Source: Diphasiastrum complanatum
Lineage: Eukaryota > Streptophyta > Lycopodiopsida > Lycopodiales > Lycopodiaceae
Reading direction: 5' to 3'
Assembly: GCA_029204225.1 (NCBI GenBank)
Contig: CM055104.1
Span: 45,947,835 to 46,011,834, forward strand
Length of the DNA: 64,000 nt
The notes beneath the pieces are model-generated. The model was not told the DNA's origin. It saw only the letters and a program-made list of their open reading frames with translations, and ran no database searches. This document shows, in pieces, positions 23,129 to 36,100 of the stretch (position 1 is the stretch's first letter; each line of letters opens with the position of its first letter). The position numbers and the translations under genes are program-made.

Positions 23129-25391
23129 GCTTACGAACTACTTTAGAACACAAAAAAAGGTATTGGACAATGAGATTGGATCTAGAGTTTTTCACCTATT
23201 CCCTGATCTGACCTATAAAAACTTTATCACTGGATATCACGCAGATTTGAATTTTGAAAAAAAAAATTTTTATCAAGAGATCGACACTCTAGAAATAAGA
23301 TTTTCTTCAATTCAGTACCAAACTGTAATAGAATCTTTCACAAATTTTGTAGTAGCTAGATCTAATAGATCAGAATTCAAAAATAATTCTGTGAAGGTTA
23401 ACTTAGCGAGGGTTCTTTCAATACTATTTTGGGTAAAAACTACTAAAATTAGCTATATTTGACAAATCTGAAAAAATTAACCTTCATTTGTTTGACAATA
23501 GATAGATAGATCTGACAAAGATTGAGCTAGGGTAGAAGTGGCAAATGTTCTTTTGGAGAAAAACGGTTTTTTTGAAACTTGGAGAGGGTTAAATGTGAAG
23601 AATAAAAAGCTATCCAACTTGTCTATAGGGGTTGATGTGGAAAATCATCTTGCTTGTGCATTTACAAGTTGTAAATATTATTCTCTAGCATGTACAAACT
23701 CGAGCTACATGACATGCACAATGTCTAGATGGTCATATTTCACTTTGTTCCATTGTATATATCAAAGGTATGTGAATTGAGCACATGACCTTGTAGATTT
23801 GGGCGAGTTCGAGTTAGGTAGATCTAGATTTGATGACATGCATAAAACTAGATGACATGCAAAATCAGTTAGTGTGCATGCATGCAACATGCAATCACTA
23901 CATGCAACATGCAAGTCAGTATACATGTTCTACACATGTCCAAGTCATCTATCCAAAGGCGAAGGCCTAATGGGGCTCGAGCACCTACCACAAGGTATTC
24001 AATCACCAATGGGAACACAAGTAAGCATAGAAAGATGACACAAAGGTGTTTCTATTAATTCAAAAGCTTGTACAAGTGTTGTTGAAGGCACTCATCCACT
24101 TTCATATATAGCAAGAGTGGTGGGCCTATGCTCTAACATACTTATGGGACTAAGTCTAAGCTTAATGTTAATTAACTTGTAAAGTGCCTTCTCTAAACAA
24201 ATGAAGTGCACTTACAATAAACTTAGAATCAAACTTAACTTGAATGTAGGAATTAAATCTTAAACTTAGACTTTCTAAGTTGAACCATTACAAATGATTG
24301 TTTTAGTAATTAAACTTAAATAGTATAAGGTTTTCCTAACCTTAATTTGCTTGTGGGCTTACAAAACACTAATTTCATTTCCTGGTTAGATCCTATGGTG
24401 AATTCTATGCAAAAGATCAAACTAGTACTGTTTTTCATACTAGAGGATGATTTTTTTATATTAGGAATTCAACCCAGGTATAGGATAGAAATGAAATTGT
24501 TTCAGACTTTTTTCTTGCAATAATTCACTGTTTAACATTTACAAATGTCTTTACATCTTTCTTGTACTTTAGCTGAAACATATTTTCAAGGGACTGAAAA
24601 TCCTAAGGGGGGAAGAAGAGTGAACATCATAGAAATGTATTTTGCAGTTAGGATTTTGGTAATTCTTAAAAATAATTGTTTAATACCGAACATTGATTTC
24701 CTGGATAGAATTCATTTAGTTGAATTCATAATTGATATCTTTGTAACCATTGTGTAGTCCACAATTTTGGATGTCAATTGTGATGTTAAAAGTAGAATTT
24801 AATATGTGGATTACATTGGATCTGTTAGTTGACAAAAGCTTGTCCCTAGAGTTGATGCATCAGTAGGGTTTCGAAGCTTATTACTAACTTGGAAGCATCA
24901 AAATGTAATGTTGAACCATATTAATTCTTCTAGTTAAATCACAGGTATGGATTCGTTGTATCCATTACTCATAAGAAATAAAAATTCTTTTTAGCTGAGT
25001 TACAAGGTTATCAATGAGATATGTGAGTAACATATGTGGATTGTGGAGGAATCTGCCAGATAAGAATGTGTCTATGTACTGGGTCATAGTGAGATTATTC
25101 ACATATATGCACGATTAATCTTGTATGGATCTACTATGTATTTCGGGTTGCTAGGGTTATTTGGTGCACTTAACCTAGTCGGTAAACATAGACATATAAT
25201 CAAGTATTGTATTGGACAATTACTTGCAGAGTTAACAGATCCGTTCTGATAGATCTATTGATTAACTTAAGAATGATTTGGATATGCATCTAAATGTGGT
25301 GTTGTACGGTACAATTAAGATCTGCACCTAGACATTTGAGATTTCTAAATCATTGGCAATTAACTTGAGTAGTTGGTTTACTTCTGTGGAA
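23129..25391. other. Intergenic, no gene seen
   Basis: AT-rich. Near 23840-23930 a short cluster of ACATGCAA/GCATGCA words forms a degenerate micro-repeat. Frames up to 128 codons (23076-23462) have no protein motif and are judged chance. Confidence 0.5.
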
Positions 25392-25400
25392 GTTCATTGG

Positions 25401-26267
25401 GGGCCTTGGCATTTTGTGAGTAAATGTTTGGCGATTTTTTTTTTTGCCATGATTCAACAAAAAGATAGCACATAGTGTGCTACCTTTTTTCCGCTACTAC
25501 TTCAATGTTTATTATTAAGAATGTGGTTTGGTACATAGTTAACAAAGTAAAAAAAAACTCAATTTTTTTTGTTTTTGCATCCTCCGCATGCACGGCGAGA
25601 CAGCCTGAAATTTTTTTTTTTTGCAATTTCCAAACCGTGCACGTCGGCATGCTTGGTTTGGAGGCGAATTTTTTTTTTCCTAGCTATCTTGCCGTGCAAG
25701 GTTTGGAGGCTGCAAAAATTATTCCTCATTTCATATAGCACGAGGTTGCAAAAAAAAAATTTAGTTGTCTTACTTAACACGTCAGCTTACTATGTTTGGA
25801 GGTTGAAAAAAATATTCTGAAATAATGTTTTTACTCGAAATTTGATTCTCAAATGTGTCAAAATAGCTTTTCTATTTATAATTTACTCGGCTAGCACATT
25901 GCCATGCTAGTCAAATCAGCTCCAAAAAGAAATTTATTTTTTTCAAAAAAAAATTAATTTTTTTTTATTTTTTTGAAATAAAAAATTTGCAAGCTAGCAC
26001 ACCGGTGTGGTATCTTTGGCAATTTCAATAACCTTTTTTTTCATAAAAATAAAAGTAAATCTATATTTAAAGTATTTTCTGATAGACCTATTTAAAATTT
26101 GATGGATAGTCAAGTTTTAAGTATGCATCAAACCACCATTCTTATTCTTCAAACATCATGTAGTGGCATAAAAAGAGTAACACACCATGTGCTACCATTT
26201 TGTAGGATCATGGATAGAAGAAACTCGCAAAACTCGCAAAAAATTTACTCGCAGAATGTCAAAACCC
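25401..26267. mobile_element. Mutator-like MITE, copy 2
   Basis: The left end reads GGGCCTTGGCATTTTGTGAG; the complement of the right end reads GGGTTTTGACATTCTGCGAG and then TTTGCGAGTTTTGCGAGTT, the same termini as copy 1. The flanks GTTCATTGG (25392-25400) and ATTAATTGG (26268-26276) agree at 7 of 9 bases, as expected for an old 9-bp target duplication. The interior is very A/T-rich with poly-A and poly-T runs and repeated palindromes: TAGCACATAGTGTGCTA (25466-25482), 25892-25909 and 25995-26012. There is no coding capacity. Confidence 0.8.
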
Positions 26268-26276
26268 ATTAATTGG

Positions 26277-27669
26277 TAAAATGGATAGTGTGAAGAGAAT
26301 TCACCAAAACTGTTTGTTTTGTGTATATTGCTTGTAAGACACATGAATTATGAGTCATCTGGATTCATCAAGAAAATTGTGTGCATAGGATATACGAAAT
26401 TCTTGGGTGAGTATTTCTCAGTTGTGAAATAAACTCAATTCATTAGTGATTGTATCCCAGAGCACTCAAATGGATAACGAATCATAATGATTCCAAGAAT
26501 GACAACTGAATTTTTGAGAAATTCAGCAGTTTTTTGGATATCTATATTTAGTTCTAGACAGTAATCTGAAGTTTTTGGTGGATGAAGATGATTATTGATA
26601 TCATTTTGGTATGCTTTCTGTCTTGAACTACCTGATGGTTTGAAATTTGATAACTCACATTTTGAAGAATCCAGTTTGAGGAATATTCTTAAAATCCAGT
26701 ATTTTTCTAGTGAAAAAGATTTCTGAATGATTCTTATATATTTTGAGTTGTGTATTAAACATAAATTCCAGTATCCTTTAGCAATTAGGAATGTTTTGAG
26801 ATTTCAGAGAATTATGATTTTGACGAATCATAAGAATCTAGTTATTTATGATTGACGGATTATAAATGGATACTTAATTAGAGGATAATCAGGAAATGTG
26901 TTGATTCTTAGATATGTTGAGTACCTAGTTCTAATTGAGTCGAGATTTTGGATTAGCACTTTGGAAGTGTAAATCTCTTTACTCCAGTATTTTATTGAGT
27001 CTTAGGGATTTCATAGACATTTCTTGTAAAGTAAAATTGTTTTTGCTTGTCGAGAGTTTTGCTTACTTTAGTGGATGGTATTCTGCTACAAATTGTAGTC
27101 TATATGTGTTTGTGTACAAGTTCAATCTATATCTCCATATTTAAAGGAGACAGTTAAATCAATTGAGATTTAGATGAGTTGTTGATTTCTTGCATTCGGA
27201 TGCTAGAATTGGGGCTATTAACTCATTAGAGTAATTGCAGTACTCTGAATTGAGTTATAATTGTCTGAGACTTGACGGATCTCCTAGAGATTTTAGTTGA
27301 TTAAATTGTTGTATTTTAGAATATTTGGATATTCTAAGAATAATGTACCAAAAAATGGATTTAGACTATCAAAAAAATGGATTTAGCTTTTGGACATGTA
27401 ATTTGGATTACATGAAGGTGATGAAGTTTTATTTGGAAATGATCAACCCGTTTGGAATATTTATCGCTTAGCGTATCTTTGGATTTTGAGTTGGTACTCT
27501 TGTGTAGAGTCAAGCAATTGTAGAATTATTGCATCTATGAGTACTTAATCAAAAGGAAAAATCAGACTAAGGATAATCATTCCTGGTTAAAAGTTGAAAG
27601 CTTAAGGAATAATTTCATGTCTTGTCTTTCTCGTTCTAAGGACAAAACCTATTTAAGGGAGGAAGAATT
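26277..27669. other. Intergenic; possible 3' part of a decayed gypsy element
   Basis: No clear domain. The last bases before 27670 (GGACAAAACCTATTTAAGGG and then a purine-rich GGAGGAAG) resemble the end of gypsy pol followed by a polypurine tract. The same kind of junction is seen on the other strand near 33085-33110. The rest is too decayed to call. Confidence 0.4.
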
Positions 27670-28080
27670 TCATGGCCATATTCTGTTAACAGAAATGGAA
27701 TAGTCCTAATATGGTAGACCTGGCCCTCCGGTATTCGAGTTTATCAGCCACGCCAAGATTTAATTCCATATCGAGACCTGTTTGTGACTAATGACCTTGA
27801 GAGGACCCAAACACTCTAATTGAGACATATGGAGTAGTGCATGTACGTGTGACGAATATAGGCAGGAGGACTGCATGAAGAGATGTGACCTATTTAGTTG
27901 ACCTGCATGGGTTCATGCACATGAATCTACTCTCTCTCTATATAATGAGGTAGAGATTCTCCCGTCGACAACTTAGGTTGAGGTCACAAGTTGCTCTCTT
28001 CTCCTCTTGCTTTCACATGGCATGCCATTAGTGGACACCCTCCTTGACCACAAAGCCTTAAAATGTACAAAGCTAGCACA
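27670..28080 (+). repeat. LTR-like sequence, plus orientation
   Basis: Follows a purine tract and begins near TTTCATGGCCATA. A block at 27786-27840 (ACCTTGAGAGGACCCAAAC, then GACATATGGAG) is clearly related to 32575-32632. A TATA-like TATATAATGAGG sits near 27945. I read it as an LTR remnant of a gypsy element; its right end is not defined. Confidence 0.45.
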
Positions 28081-29498
28081 TAAGTGGGCAATTTGAAAGG
28101 GGTTTTTCATTAAATTAGGACGTTAGTCAGACTTGATGGATCCACATAGGGAGCCTACCAATCAATAAATTTTAAAGAGCAGCATAGTGCTCGTGTGCTA
28201 TGATGACCACATATGTTGATTCTCGTGTGGGATGAGGCATACGAGGGCCTATTGTAACGTGCTCTCCCTTGTTTACTATTGGATGTAGCAACTTTATGCG
28301 AGGTGAGGCTAGTGTTGAAATTTGACATTCAAGGTTGCCCTTCATGCTATAATTTCACGACGTCTTTGACAATGTTTATGGCCTTCGTGACCTTCTTATA
28401 TAGAACTCGCCCTTCAAATTCCATTTTACGAATTCATGCAAATTTTATTTTAGAATTTCTAATATTAATATTCTAATAAAGAATATATAAGATACCTATT
28501 TACATTTCTTACATTAAATTTCAAATAAATCATTCACCTTGGACAAAATTGGAGGCTTTAGCCTAGAGTCTAGATGGATCATGGCTTGGGGTCTACAAGT
28601 TGTTTCAACTTCCTTGAAGTCTAGACTACAACAAAAACATGAAAGACTAAAATTTTCCAACTTTGGAGGTTTTTAAGTTGAAGTTGAAAGTTGGATTATT
28701 CTAAGTTAGAAGTTGAACCAAATTGGAAATAGAAAATTTGGTCCATTGTTCAAATTTCAAACTTTGGGCAGTTGGGCCAAGCTCTCTCAATGGCACTTTG
28801 AAATTCGAAGATTTTCAATTCCATTGTATAGAGTAAGTATTAAGCTATAAATCTTTGCACTTGCAAATAGTAAACTTTCAAGTTTGAATGATGTATCATG
28901 TACTCATTACAAGTGAGACACCTTACTTAGCTCATCATTTTTTACTTAGCTGTGACTTTTATAGTGAATTTGTTGCTCTTTCAAAATAACAAGTTAGCTC
29001 TTCAACGTGGATTGCTTAAAATTGCAAGGGCTTCTCAACTAAGGTTAAATTAACCTTCGAAGGGCATGACGAGTACCAAATGTTAACCATGAGCAAGGGA
29101 AGTCAAGCATAGGACTATGGAGAGCTAATCATTGCTCATGACAAACAACCCAATTATTAAAATTCAGATTTTATTGCTTTCTTTTAGATTTGCACGTTCT
29201 TTAATGATTCAAAATCAGCTGGTTTTAGTTATATATTTAAGGAAAAAGATAGGAAAGGAGAAGTGGATGCCATCGGTGGCATTAGCAGTGGTGCATATGT
29301 GAAGTGTGGAAACGAGTGCAAGAGCCATGGCCAATCCGCGCAATACATTTATGCGTTGTTCTCGTTCTCTTTGAGCCCCACCCATCCCTCAAAAGGCTAT
29401 ATATAGCATGAGTGTTCTGGAATTATGCAAAGCGTGATCTTCAAGATGAAAAACTTGATGGGTTAGGGTTTCTATGAGATTAGGGTTTTGGGGAGGAG
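28081..29498. other. Intergenic region upstream of SMT1, no other gene seen
   Basis: AT-rich, without protein-like frames. The SMT1 promoter should lie between here and 30050, but no element can be named with confidence. Confidence 0.5.
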
Positions 29499-29518
29499 AT
29501 ATATATATATATATATAT

Positions 29519-29577
<59 letters not shown>
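29499..29577. repeat. Compound microsatellite (AT)n-(AG)n
   Basis: An AT run (about 29499-29552, with one interruption) passes into an AG run ending at 29577. It lies ~500 bases upstream of the SMT1 start. The minus-strand frame across it (29389-29709) is composed of repeat-derived residues and is not a gene. Confidence 0.95.
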
Positions 29578-29578
<1 letters not shown>

Positions 29579-30056
29579 GTGGATGGGAACGAGTGTGTAC
29601 TTGATCCTGGGAGGAAGATATGTCGCATTATAACACACAAGGTTGAGCAATTGGACGCTAGCAAAGAAGAAAAAACAGCTTGCATCTGCTTTCTCCGGGG
29701 CTTATGCAAACCTACTTAGAGATAGACGTTTTAAGGTTCTATTTTAACGTTTTATCGATTCCACAACAGCTTCGTGGGCTTTTTATAAGGTGAACGGTGA
29801 GTTAAAAACCTTTTTACGAGCAAGGGAGCTAAAGTACCATGGCTCAAGGGTACATACTAACATGGCTCCCTTTTTAACTCATTTTGGAATTATCCATCAT
29901 TATGAGAGGGTATCTTTATGGGGGGGGCATGGTACTGAATATTTTATATGCCATGTGTCCTTATTTGACTGGTCAATAGCCTATAGTGTATCCTGGACCT
30001 ATTGCCCTTATATTGGCTGTTTCTCTTTTGCTTTTGCTGAAATAATTTCTCTCTTT

Positions 30057-30080
30057 GCGAGCGAGCGAGCGAGCGAGCGA
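30057..30080 (+). repeat. (GCGA)n microsatellite just upstream of the SMT1 start codon
   Basis: Six GCGA units end ten bases before the ATG at 30091, so they probably lie in the 5' UTR. The tract is readable in frame with the coding region but begins from no ATG. Confidence 0.85.
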
Positions 30081-30090
30081 GGGAGCAGAG

Positions 30091-30173
30091 ATGGCGAAAG
30101 CTGGAGCGATGGATCTGGCTTCAGGCATGGGAGGCAACATAAAGTCTGGCGAGATGCTGTCAGCTGTGCAGGA
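30091..30173 (+). CDS. SMT1: SMT1 exon 1
   Basis: Encodes the N-terminus ([15 protein letters not shown]...SAVQ) and two bases of the next codon. The donor is GA/GTGCGT; joining to exon 2 restores Glu and matches family spacing (AVEKYEKYH-type) without a gap. Confidence 0.88.
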
Positions 30174-33100
30174 GTGCGTGATCGATCCTTTTCACAATGC
30201 CAATCTCGTGCTTCCAAAAGATTTGCAAATGAATTGCTCTCCCAAAAGTAGAATATGCACAGGACTTGATTGATCCACGCATTAATTGCACGAGAATATA
30301 TTCCATGGATCGCCAGGAAATTTGTGCTGGATCGATCTAATGGCAGATTTCTTTTCTTTCCGTAACTCTAATATCGATCCATGGTTGGTTTTCCTCTGTT
30401 TTGAATGAGCATTTACTGGGTCATAAGTTCTTGCATCTTGTGAAATTTCAAGTATCTGAATTCTTTTCTGATGGCAGGATAGATCCAGAATTGCATTCTA
30501 GCTTGCATTGTACTAGCATTACATGGCTATCCTTGTCTTAAAGCATTTTGAGTGCTGGGTTCTTACATTATAAACTGTAGCCTTCAAAGGGCTGTCGGTA
30601 GTTCGAGATTTCATTGAATGGAGCTTTGATACTAGGCATGCTCATAAAAGGCCCGGATGTGTGGTAGCTGTAAGTAGCTATAACTTGTTGAATCTCAATG
30701 CACGCATTCTGCCATGGATGCTGTGATACATGCATCGGATGCATGAATTTGGAAATAAAGAATGCTCCTTTATGGATCTGCTTTTCTAAATTTTAACTTT
30801 CAACTGCAGAACAATTGCTACTAGCTCTTGGGATTCGCTTCTGTAATGGTTCCTCCATTGGCGTAAATATGATAAGCAATGGGCTAGTTGTGGGAGATTA
30901 CATGTTGCCGATTCCTTCCATCACATTAATCTCAGGATAGAGACAGCCCAAACTGTAGATAGGGATTGGGGTAGCAATCGATGAAAAAGCTGTCCATAGT
31001 CGAAAATTATCTGAATCGTGTCAACTTCTAGGATAATGAATGCAATGATATGTAGAGAACAATACCTACAGATCGTATTGGTGGCTAATGCCTAGCAACG
31101 ATGAAGGCTTTCTTAGCACCAGCATGCACGCTGCCAGACCGCTGCAATTGTGCCTTTTCTCCACGATTTGCTCTGCTGATTAAGCAATGTACTACAAAAA
31201 GAGTACACGCTACAAGACATGGAATGATTGGCTTCGATGGGCTGATTCTACGTCCGACTTCCATAGAGTAGTCAGTGCAATTCAGGGTTTCTTCCCATTA
31301 GAAGAGATTTGTGGTGATATGGAGCTCCGGCTTGTAGTTGCAATTATAAGCTGTCTAATAGATTCTTTATCTGTTGCTAATTGCTTCATTTTACGCTAGA
31401 AAGTCTCTAACCAATTAGCACCTAGAGGAGCTTGCTTATGATGTGCCACCTGCAGGTACGAGAACTATCACACTTATTATGGCGGCGATAAAGATGCACG
31501 AAATTTAAACTATTCAGACATGGTATATCCCAGACTCTGAAATACATCAAGTTTGCTATTTGAGCCTCGTTTGTATTTAAACTTTTGAGTTGTAACTCCT
31601 TGAGTAGATGAGCTGCACACTATGGTCTGTTATGGTTCTACCCATTGCCTTTCTTGTTTTGGGAAAGAATAGGCAGATTAGGCTACAAGTTGACTTCCTG
31701 TTGGAACTTGCATATTAAATTTGGCTGCAAAAGTAGTCATGTTTCATGTTTTCAAGCTTAGATAATTTAATATTTTTTGTTTCATCATTATACTATAGAG
31801 CATGAAATTGCATAAACTTCTTTCGCAGAGTGCAAAGTTGCTATCCATCTTAGAGTTTTGAAGTAGCTTTTAGTAGGCTAGACGGTTGATGCAACTTGCA
31901 ATTCTTTACTTCATTGTTTCAATCTATTCCCACATAATGTTGGGCTATGTGGTCAAGTCCCTTTTATTTTCAATTAAATTTAGCACGCTTGAACTATGTT
32001 GGAGTGCTGTTATAGATATTTGCTCACTAAGGGTGCACTGCCTGTGACCACCCAACGTGAATGTGTGCTGTTGCATAAAGAAGTGAGTTGTGTTGAAGAC
32101 CATAATTTTAGCCTTCTTTGAGTTAACCTTTCAAGACCTCCGAAATCAAATCAAGGCTGCTGAAATCAAGGAACACAAACAAAAAGAATGGGATCAAACC
32201 TACCCAACCATATCTAGATCAAACGGATTTAGCCCCCAAGCTATGGACCACTACCATTTCTCACAATGTAGGAGGGGGGCTGTCAATCCAATAACATGTA
32301 GCTACCATTCACAAATCAAGCTCCCCCTCCTGGAGAGGCCTATGGGTATACTTTAAGTACCTTCCAAGGCTCTACCCCAACTAGGAGTGATCTGGGATAC
32401 CTCATTGGGACACATAAGCAGCCTAACTGGGCCACATTTGCCACTGACCAATGAGTCAATGTGTTACATCCATGTCCTAGGATTCGGCATAATCCTAGAC
32501 TTGGATATTTGGTACTTTAGTGTACAAGTTAATATTAGTTACACCTCGTCATTCCGGACTAGGCTAGTAATGTAATTAATAACCTTGTGAGGGCCCAAAT
32601 GCTCTAATTAGGACTTATGGAGCTAGTGCATGATGATTGACTGCTTTAACTGCATGCAAAGGAGATCAAAAGCAATTGGTTGAGAATTGGCATCCTATAT
32701 GGAATATTCCTAGGCTTTTGGAGTCTATATAACATGTAGGAACTCGCCCATCTCCACAATCTGGTTTTAGTTTCCGATTGTCGGAATAATCTCCTTTCTT
32801 GTATTCAGTCACCGTGGCTCGGGGGAGAAGCTGATTGGGTTTGACTCTCGGCTTCCAGTTGGTGCATGCAACAAGATCTAGAGGATCTTCACTTAGCGAT
32901 CCTTACACACTGCTGCTTACATACAAATGTACCGTCATGGGTTTTAGGCCTCCAAATTAATTATGATTTAACACCATCAGGGCCCTAACCCCTTATAATC
33001 ATAATCAATTCACGGGTCGAGTTAAGCCTCATGACCTCCTTACGAGACATAGATCCGAGGTCAGTCATTTTATGGGCATGACATACTTCCCCCCTTAAAC

Positions 33101-36100
33101 AAGTTTTGTCCTTAAAACTTAAAGTTATGGAAGTTCTTTCTAAGGCTCTCCCCCAAGAGTCACTGTCATTTGAATTTCCTTTCCATCAAACCAGATGCTC
33201 AGTAGTTATATGATTACGTTTTCGTTTAATCCTAGTATCCAAGACCTTCTCGAGCTCAAATGTAATCTCACCGAATGATTCCTCTTACAGGTCCAAGAAA
33301 TCTCTAGAACCAAGGTGATCTGCTTCATGCAGACTTTTCTTTAGTCGACTTACCCCAGAGATCCTCTATATCGAGCGAACAATTTGTAGTGCTTGCCGGT
33401 ACGCATTACGTTAGAATCCTTTGGGATTTATAAATATACCCAATTCACTATCTAAAAATCTTGAGGTAATCTTTTCATGTTAGCATAATGTCTGTCCCTA
33501 TCTTGGGCACTTTGGACATTTTCTCGTGCTATTTGGAGCATTTCTTACATATCATTTAAGAAATCCGTTACCTTCTAAAACTTGATCGTTCGAGTTTTTA
33601 CTGAAATATTCGATCTAGGTTGAGATCTGTACATAAGCGGTAGCTGAATGCTTACTACTATTACAAGCAAACTTAATCAACGGTATATACTTCTCCCAAT
33701 GAGATTGCCCTTGGGAGACATATGCTCGTTCCTCTAGTTAGTTGTTTTTGTTGTTTGACCCGGGATGGTCAGAATAACTAAAAATCAAAGACGTATTTAG
33801 TTTAGTGAATACGATCGACCAAAAGTAACTGGTGAATTAATGTCACTTGGTAATTTGTAAACCATAAGCAAATGTTCCACAAAAGTTCGACCTGAATCAA
33901 AAGCCTTTGCGATGGTCTTTACCAGAATAAACGCAGCCAATCTCATAAGACGGTTGACTATTACCCAAGTTGCATCATTTTGTTTATTTGTCCTTCGTAA
34001 CCCAACCACAAAATCCATCAAAATACTATCCCACTTTTTGTTGGGAATATTTAATGGATGTAATAGACCTCAACTTTAAGGCATTTGGTCTTATTAAGTT
34101 GGGATCCGTCACATTTTAACACATAAGATTCTACAAAGGGTTTAAGCTTTGGCCAATAGAAATTCCTTTTTACCAAATCCAACATATATGTACGCTAGGA
34201 TGACCTGCACAAGGTGTGTCATTACATTCGTAAAGAATTTTCTTTAGTAGCATCCACATTAGGCGCACATGTTTTCTCTATCCTGAACAATAGTCCATTG
34301 TGGATAGAGAAATTATCAATGCCTCCTTTACCCTTGCCCTTAGCCTGATTACCTTGCATCTCAGTCTTGCTTAATGATCCTTCTAGAACTCTCCACCAAA
34401 TTGGTCCAAAATGCCGGTCTTTTCATATAGACCTCTTAGGGAAAGATAAAAGTCCGCGTTGATTTCAGTGAAGGAAAGTTTGTTCACTTCACTTATTTGA
34501 CTACGTGCATCTGCCACTCAATTGGTGATGCCTTTAATGTATCGCACTTCAATGCCAAATTCTTGCATGAGTTTTGCCCAACGGGCCTTATGACCTCTCA
34601 AATCATTCTAAAAGTACTTCAAGGGTTGGTGATTTGTATTCACCATAAATGTATTACTCTATAGGTAATGCCTCCATGATTCCAATGCATGGATCTCCGC
34701 AAGCAACTCATTTTCTTGAGTGGCATAATTAGTTTGCTTGTCGGATAACTTTTTACTTCAAATGCAACATGCCAGCCCTCTTGTAACAGTATAGCTCCGA
34801 TAGCCATATCACTTGTGTCTGTGTTAATGAAGAAAGAGGTATTTGCATCCGATATTTGTAATACAGGAGCTGAGGCAATTAGAAGCTTGAGTTTGCGAAA
34901 GCTCTCATCTAATTTCTTGTTCCATCTGATTGGAGGGCTAGGCGTACCTTTCCATCTTTTGACCTCTTTAATATATTATTAAGAGGGGCAACAATTTTCA
35001 AATATTCTTCAATATACTTATGGAAGAACACAATGAATTCCAAAAAGGATTTGAGTTTATGAGCGGTTCTAGGGACTAGCCATCCTATTATAGTCTTCAA
35101 TAAAAAGCTACTCTTGTCTTAAGATTATTACCATAGTATCGAGGTGCTTCACGTGCTCTACACTACGACAAATTTTCCTAGAAAAGGATGAAAGAGATTG
35201 TCCATTATTTGTTGGAAAGTAGCAGGAGCATTATTCCGACGGAAAGGTAACTCTAAGAACTGATAATATAGTATATGCATTCCTGCATGAGCAATACTTT
35301 GGAGTTGGTGTTATGTTCGTGCTGATGTCCTTTGGTTTCATATGATTGATGTGGTATATACTTGTTTGTAGCATCATTTCTATGGCATGCTTGGTCCATC
35401 TCATGCTTGGTAGAGTTCACATGCTCATTTGATAGTTCTCTCATGTTATAATTTATAGCTTTTAGTTCATCATTTATACTTCTGTGGCCAATACACATGC
35501 AACATGTGCAAGTTTGTGCTAAGATGGTGTATGGCATTTTTAAAATTTATATTTTGGCAACATTTATGCTAGTTACATTTTTGTGTTTATATGTAGCCTC
35601 GTCAATTATCATATATTGAGGAAATTATATATACCCACATTAAGGAAATGTTTAAAACTAGGGAGATTTATGAGGATCTTCTCATATTTTGGGCTTATTA
35701 TTGATTTTTGAGGTAGTATTCTTACTACTTAGACAATGTTTCCTCAAATCGTGGTTTAAATCAAGGCCTAAGGAGCTTACCTGATTGTGCTTGTGACTCA
35801 CTTGAAAGTTTTTCCGAAAATCTATTTGTTGGGTCTTATTCTTACATAAGATGGCTATTTGTCCAAAAATGTTGAAAACCAGGCGAGTTTCTTTGAGGTT
35901 CAAAACTCTTATTCTATTCAACACATCATTTTGTGTAGTTTGTGATCATCTAGAAGTGATATTATTGATAAATAAATAGTCAGGAAATGAAGCACGTATT
36001 GCTGATGTGCATGACGACGAGGTTTTTAGGTAGTGTAGCTCAAAGCTGGTTGCCTAATTTCCTTTGAGTATGCATGACACTATTCATTTTCAAAGCTATC

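Noticed and set aside
23076..23462. Plus-strand 128-codon frame
   Set aside because: Overlaps the start of the second gypsy gag on the other strand and then runs through AT-rich DNA; no recognisable domain.
29389..29709. Minus-strand 106-codon frame
   Set aside because: Its centre is the (AT)n-(AG)n repeat translated as Ile-Tyr and Ser-Leu runs.
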